Positions 47,501 through 64,000 of a stretch of 64,000 bases of DNA are shown here, piece by piece. Below the pieces are notes generated by a model, which had not been told where the DNA came from, searched no databases, and saw nothing but the letters and a program-made list of their open reading frames with translations. This DNA is from Piscicola geometra (lineage: Eukaryota; Annelida; Clitellata; Hirudinida; Piscicolidae), in the NCBI GenBank assembly GCA_943735955.1, contig OX030957.1, positions 2,809,595 through 2,873,594 on the forward strand, in the 5' to 3' direction. The stretch's first letter is position 1. Each line of letters begins with the position of its first letter. The position numbers and the translations under genes were made by a program.

Positions 47501-50500
47501 AACAAGAAGATTGGAAGGACGGAATGTGTCTTGGCTGTTGAATTCATCGAAGCATGCCTCTAAATCTTGTATTTAAAATGAATTTTTATGAATATTATTA
47601 ATAAAATAATACTGATCAATAAATTAATTGAGCCTCTGTTAATAACAATAATACAATTAAGTATTAATTATATGGTGATGATGATCATGCTGAGAGTGGT
47701 GCTGATGATGATGAAGGATTAGGAATTGAAAGAATAATTACAGTAATCACACATCTCAGTCTTCTTCGGTTTCATCCAACTTCTGCTGCTGCCAATGCTA
47801 CTGCTACTCCTCACACTGCTACTCCTCACACTGCTAACACTGATTCCACGGTTTAATCTTCTGGTAGTTAGAAATATATAAATATTTTTTTTTAAACTTT
47901 TTGCCTGTTTTGTACAACATCCATCATGCTATAAGATACTTTCTGACAAAAAGACACGTTTTGGTTAGTGTGAAGATATTTATAGCCTGTATTGTATTAT
48001 ACAATAATTTAAAGATATGTATAGCCCATATTGTATTATACAATAATAGGTATAATAATTATAATTAGTTTAATAATTATACTATAATAGGTCATCGCTC
48101 CACAACGCCACCAGCGTACACCCCCTGAAAAGTATAAAACAATATAACTACTACGGCAGTTTCATTCAAAAAGCGAAAAAAACATGATGAAAAGATGTGG
48201 TCAACCACTTCGCAAAGAGCTAGCAACGCTTAGGAAGATTCCATAAGACTGAAAACCCACTTCGATTAATGACGAAGATACTTAGGAGTAAAGAACAGCC
48301 AATGAACAAAATTACCTCTTCGGCTTCAAGGTATGGTGCTATTTAATTAATTTGGAATAAAAGTATTAAAATTACCGATACCACTTTTAGAATTCTCTCA
48401 GTTTTGTTTAAGTGTTCAATACTTTGTACGAATTTCGTTGTAAAAAATCGACATTAAGTTTTTTGAATACATTGTTTTGAATGCTATTTTCTAAAACTTA
48501 TTAAGGAATGTGCCATTTTTCAAGGAGTTTTGAAGCTACGCCAGGGACGGCGAGCTGCTGAAAATCTTGGGAGGTTTCTACTCAGCATGGATGATTCTGG
48601 GGGTCCTTGGATCCGGACTTCCCATCCCCCTACTTAAAAAACATTTGTAAACTTCTATTTTGATATGAATATTTAAGTAAAAAAATAATAGTTTTTTTTA
48701 TACAGCTATCACTATAACTACCTATACTCACAATGTACTACTATATGAATACTCTGTTTTATGCCATGTTTGACAATTATGCTCGTGTCAAAACAAGAGT
48801 TTAAAAAGGTTTTTGAAGAAAAATTTTGGACCCCGGGACCCCCCCTCCCCAGGATTACTGCCCATGGATCACTATAAGAATTCGTTATTACTATTCCGTT
48901 TTATACAACTGTCAGATCACCATTTTTTAAAACAACAGTTTTTCAACTTTGTTTTCTTTAAAATGACCTAGTACTTAAGAATAAATTTAATCTTAATTTA
49001 TTCTCCAATAACTATTGAATCTGCTACCCATCCAGGGTTTTTATTAATCCTTTTAGACCAGAGACTCATCGAGAATTCCGATACTTTTCTGAGTTAATTA
49101 TTTGTTTAATAGAATGAAACAGAGAGAAGGTCAGTTAAAATGTGTATTTAGTTGGTTTAAAGCCATTTTAGACTTAGAAACTAAAGTCGAGAAAATTCCA
49201 TCATGATGGTTTTGACGGTTATAATGACCGCTTCTTCATGGCATAATTGAAGCTAATTGGAAAGTTTAAAGATTATGCCTGTCGTTGAAACATTATGCCA
49301 ACTTTGACGTCATCGCTGCGTGCTTAAATCATACAACCCTTCAAAATCACATTATAAAACCATGAAGAATATTGGAAACACGTGAAAAGTTAAATTTTTG
49401 CACATACTTTAGGCAACTTTTCAAGTTTATTGTGCTCAAAATATGGATTCGATTGTAACACTGACAAGAACTACAAGGGAATAGTAGTAGTATTGTGGAG
49501 TCAGCAAAATAAAGTAAATAATCTAATGTTTCGTCAGCACATCTCTTAGCGCATGCGACCCGAAACACCCAACTCCATACATCTTTATCCGCATAGCCCC
49601 ACCCACTCACCAATCCCCTTTCAATCTTTCAATTTAATTTGAATACTTTTCCCTCATTGGTTGAAGAATATGATTGATGGAAAAAACTTTTATTAAAGGG
49701 TATATATTATGGTATAATAGAAGTATACAAAAACTTCAAAATTCCATATTTATCTATGAAAATATTATAATTTTATGCGAGTTTGTATTAACACATATGC
49801 GTTAGGGATGTATGTACGACGTGCGTGTGTATGTGTGCGTGAATGGGTGTATAAACGTGGTAACTTTTGCATTAGACTGCCAGATTCTTTCGGAGTCATT
49901 TGTAATGAAAAATAAAGTTATAATTGCCAATTAACTCAGTTACAGTTGTAAATTAACGGAGTTTTAAGTTTTAAGTAACACATATGTTGTTTTTATTATT
50001 AAAATATTTGTAAGTGTTAACAATAATAATTATGTAAGTGGTAACAATTGTAACTATGTAAGAACTATTTAAGATAAATAAAATTTTAAAAATAAAACTT
50101 TAAAAATAAGACAAAATATGGTTAAGTGTTGGATGCAAGACAAGGCATGAGTGGAACTGCATTAAAGTGTTGTTGTGGTCGTGAGATAGTGACCTAGAGG
50201 TTGGCAATTAGTTGTCAGTGTTACATGCATGTTGCTAACACCTTGAAACATCCCAGTCAGCGCTATTAAAAAATAATTTAAATCTCAAAGATATGAAATA
50301 GTTTTGAATAATATAATAAAGAGTTGGCTGCTAAACTGAAAGACAGTTCCTATTTTTGTGTTGAAACTCATTGGTAAGTGTCATTTATTAATTTATTTAT
50401 ATATAATTTTTTTAAATTAAACCGTTTAAATAAGCATTAAACCCGCGCATAAACTTTTTGACTAATTTTTCAAAACATTAAAACAGACAGACAATGCTAT

Positions 50501-52147
50501 AACCACCGCAACAAGTCATTCACTTCCCACTCTATTTTCGCAATGGTGAGAAAGGTCTGACACGTTGTGAGTACACTGGCGAAGGTTTGTTTGGTGGTGA
50601 AGAAGACTGTTTAAGGATTTAAATACTTCTTGATGGTGTAAGATATTAAATAAGCAAAGAAATATCATTTTAAATTTCAAAAAAATGTACGCATTTTGTT
50701 TTAAATATTTTGCGTAGAATTTTTCTCTAGTAAAACTTTTAACTCTTTCCTTGTTAAAAGTTTTGAAACCTGAGATAAATTTTTATATTAGATTTTTAAA
50801 TGCTTTTGCAGTTCAAAAAGCAAGTTTAAGTCCTAGAATTAACTGGAGCTTCTACTCAAATAGCACTTGAATTCGTTTACAAAGTGCATGTTATTTACAA
50901 ATCATAAAATAGCACGGAGTATGAAAGGTATATTTTTCCAGTCTTGTGTGAATTCTAACAAGAAGTTCTTCATTGGCATTGTTATTGAAGCCACTGGCAT
51001 TATCTGTTGTATCACATGATTGTGGCTTTTGAAATGCCTTCCTATTAGCATCATCAGTTCATCTCGCTGCCAAGCATTTGCTGACGATGCATCGATAAGA
51101 AACTCAGATTTAAAAGGTAAATAAAATTTCGCAAACCAAAAAGTCTAAAAGGAAATCTTTTGATCCAATCAAACTTGTTCTACCAGCTAATTTCAAAAAA
51201 GTTCAATTAAAAGGATTTCATAAAAACAAATGATGTGAGGTAAGACATGAGAGGCGGTGGAATAATCGACGTCTCAGCGGCTATTGTTGCTGGATTAACG
51301 GCAAGACACTTCAAACGTCATTGAGTTGATGGTTGTTTGCCACGGTAAAACCCTGTAGCAGCAGGTTTGAGATTTCTTGTTCGAATGAGTTTAGTTTTAG
51401 TTTGAAATATGGAAACATAAATTCTTGATAAACTTTCCTTACACTTTTTTTTATCATCAACAAAATTAGCCAAATAAAAACTCATTGCCATAACTGAAGG
51501 CACAAAACTACAGAAACATTAACAAACAAGCTAATCCAGCTGAAAAGGCTTTCAAAGCAGTCCTCAAAAACAACTTGAATAGCATCGAACGGGCATTGTT
51601 GTAGCAAGCCGGCAGTGGGAGGAGCAGTGCTGAGGTTGTTGAGCAATTGTTTGGAAAGAGCTTAAAAATGAATGTAGATTTATAACTCGATGAATAACAG
51701 ATTAATCGCTGGCTAATATGAAGCAAGTGATCTTACAGCGTCACCACTTGCTCCATCTTTTCAGCTCAAAAAAAGTGGTCAATGTTTAAATGAAAGCAAA
51801 GTTCTTGGAAAAAAGTTAAGTATAAGAAAAGATAAATTTTAAAATACTATTTTTGGATTCTTTTTGGAGACTTACTCGGCATTTTTTATATTTGAACTTT
51901 GTCTTTAAACTATCTGTTTGAATATTTTCAGTTTTAAAAACAAATGATAAATAAATCTTTTCATTGACTTTTAAAAAATTATAAGTTTAAGGACATTAAT
52001 TACAATTTTTACCAAATAATTGGTCAATTAAATATATTTTTTACTCTATAGGAAAGGCATTGCAATTTGAGAAGATAATTTTAATATTGATCTGTGAATA
52101 CTCCGATATTTCAAAAACTCTTAAATAAATTTAGTTGAAAAAACAAA
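47501..52147. other. Intergenic region upstream of Lhx2/9
   Basis: No gene is recognised. Contents include a 39-bp tandem duplication near 47973-48050, a 17-bp CTGCTACTCCTCACA duplication (47804-47840), GC-richer non-coding patches at 48540-48630 and 48830-48870, and a minus-strand open frame at 49347-49613 without a recognisable domain. Promoter and 5' UTR exons of Lhx2/9 may lie here but cannot be located. Confidence 0.5.
47973..48050. repeat. Imperfect tandem duplication, period about 39 bp
   Basis: AAGATATTTATAGCC...TGTATTATACAATAAT is followed by AAGATATGTATAGCCC...TGTATTATACAATAAT. Confidence 0.85.
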
Positions 52148-62833
<10,686 letters not shown>

Positions 62834-63793
62834 ATATACCATTGTTTTACAATATTTGTTTTGCCATAAACATTTTTTCTAATTTCTTTTTAATAATTTT
62901 CGAAGTGAATTAAATACCGAGCACTTAACGACGTATTTCACTCCTCACACCCACCTAAAGTCATAATACCACAGCTTGGCTTTCGTCTATCGGGGTACTT
63001 GGCATTCTTTAAGCCATTTATAAGCCTTCCCTGTGCCTTCGAGCTTACTTCTGCGTTGAAACATTGCCAACTTCTTTCACACCAACTCCTTGCTTATCTA
63101 CTATCACTTTTTAGCATCAATCCAAAGTGTCTTTGAAAGAGTTAGTGATGGCTTTGCTTTTTAATTGAGTTAAGCTACGCTCTTGTATATTAGGTCAATC
63201 TATTGCATATTTCGAAATCTTTATAAATTATTTCTGAAAACATATAAATAAATATGGATTTGAAAAAATTTAAAGACGATTTTAGATTTAATGGTTTGTA
63301 TTAAAAATGTGTCTGAATACTTCGTTGACGATGTTCTTGCCTGGAATTGAAAATGTATTACAACTTATAACATTGTTTTTTGCACCTGAGATCCAATTAT
63401 CAAACTCTAAGCCTTAAAATTTATTCATGATTGACTTTTGTGTGGTAGACATCTTTTCAAAGCTTTGACGATCTACTCATTCAGTCATCAAACTAATTTC
63501 ATTCGTAAGTATTGTCCATTCACCAGGGTTTCAGTGTTAGTCAATTAGAAATTATCGAACTGAGAATACAAATGTGTGGAATCCATGAACGGAAACTGCA
63601 GTGATAAAATTGATACACCCCGTTATTATGTTAAATGGAAACTGTTCTTCTTGCATTTTGTTTTCATTGTAAAGAAATGAAAATTGTCAGTGTTTCAAAC
63701 AATACACATGTAAAACAAGAAAATGTCAATATACATGAAAACAGAAGGAATATTGAGGGCTTGAAAAGGTCAGGAAGGTGGTTGAGAGAGATT
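62834..63793. other. 3' regions of two convergent genes
   Basis: Between the Lhx2/9 stop (plus) and the UBZ gene stop (minus). Candidate poly(A) signals are AATAAA at 63247-63252 on the plus strand and TTTATT (AATAAA on minus) at 63420-63425. The 3' UTRs therefore nearly meet. Confidence 0.5.
63247..63252 (+). terminator. Candidate poly(A) signal of Lhx2/9
   Basis: AATAAA about 415 bp after the stop codon, the first perfect hexamer seen downstream. Confidence 0.45.
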
Positions 63794-64000
63794 CTAATGG
63801 ACGTCATCCAGGTGCTTGTTGATGAGGCCAAGGGGAAGTTCGAGGTTGCAGATGGGACACGAGACGATGTTTGGAGGCGAGGAAGATGGAACTGGATCAG
63901 AGGATGCTTGTGAAGTGTTCATAGGCGGTAAAGATGCCGTGACGGACGTTTGCGAATGTGAATGGCTGGCCGACGAAACATCTTCTACGACAGCACTTGA
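63794..64000 (-). CDS. C-terminal exon of a UBZ-type zinc-finger protein (partial)
   Basis: The minus strand is open from the window edge to TAG at 63796-63794. It reads a Ser/Pro/Thr-rich disordered stretch (SHSHSQTSVTASLPPMNTSQ, SDPVPSSSPP), then SCPICNLELPLGLINKHLDD, VH and stop. C-x2-C-x11-H-x4-H with the (I/L)N.HLD core is the ubiquitin-binding UBZ signature of DNA-damage-response proteins (RAD18, SPRTN, Pol eta, WRNIP1). A UBZ at the extreme C-terminus after a disordered region is like SPRTN, but no catalytic part is visible. The exact gene is therefore open. The usual UBZ4 final Cys is replaced by His one position later. Confidence 0.65.
   Translation of the reverse strand, partial: SSAVVEDVSSASHSHSQTSVTASLPPMNTSQASSDPVPSSSPPNIVSCPICNLELPLGLINKHLDDVH

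Noticed and set aside
49347..49613. 88-codon minus-strand frame MVSGWGYADKDVWSWVF...
   Set aside because: No domain recognised, no splice context, and AT-rich chance frames of this size are common here.
63635..63913. 92-codon plus-strand frame METVLLAFCFHCKEMK...
   Set aside because: Overlaps the minus-strand exon with the UBZ signature, which is the better-supported reading.

Overview
This is a stretch of an animal nuclear genome. It is AT-rich, with kilobase introns, very long microsatellites (CA, ATCC, ATTGT, CTA/TAG, GAT) and decayed hAT and LINE elements. The coding content (CUB-LDLa synaptic-type membrane protein, TFIIA large subunit, apterous-class LIM-homeodomain factor) points to a bilaterian. 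A LEV-10-like architecture and fast-evolving, low-complexity-rich proteins suggest an invertebrate, probably a protostome. The species cannot be named from the sequence.

Layout, left to right: (1) 1-5.3 kb: repeats and two unrelated, decayed hAT remnants back to back. (2) 5.36-30.96 kb, plus strand: 14 coding exons of a LEV-10-like receptor-clustering protein. It has five CUB domains, one LDLa, one transmembrane helix and a 64-residue tail ending in a PDZ-ligand-like -VSIV. The signal-peptide exon was not found and may lie upstream of the window. Its introns hold a LINE fragment, a second copy of one hAT family and a pogo-like repeat cluster. (3) 33.07-38.79 kb, minus strand: a complete nine-exon TFIIA large-subunit gene (GTF2A1) encoding 500 aa, tail-to-tail with the LEV-10-like gene. 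It has a 26-nt microexon, a donor sitting on a (GT)n microsatellite, and an antisense LINE in one intron. (4) 44.13-47.46 kb, plus strand: a phase-consistent eight-exon model for an unrecognised 198-aa protein with about three membrane helices; its first intron is GC-AG and carries a giant (GT)n array. (5) 52.15-62.83 kb, plus strand: a four-exon apterous/Lhx2/9 LIM-homeodomain gene of 855 aa with very long low-complexity regions. (6) 63.79 kb to the window end, minus strand: the last exon of a protein ending in a UBZ-like zinc finger, tail-to-tail with Lhx2/9.

The genes show no operon-like or pathway link; they are an ordinary run of independent loci. All splice models were assembled by hand from reading phase, GT/GC-AG boundaries and family similarity. 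In every model the exon lengths give one uninterrupted frame to the stop codon. No transcript evidence or database search was available.
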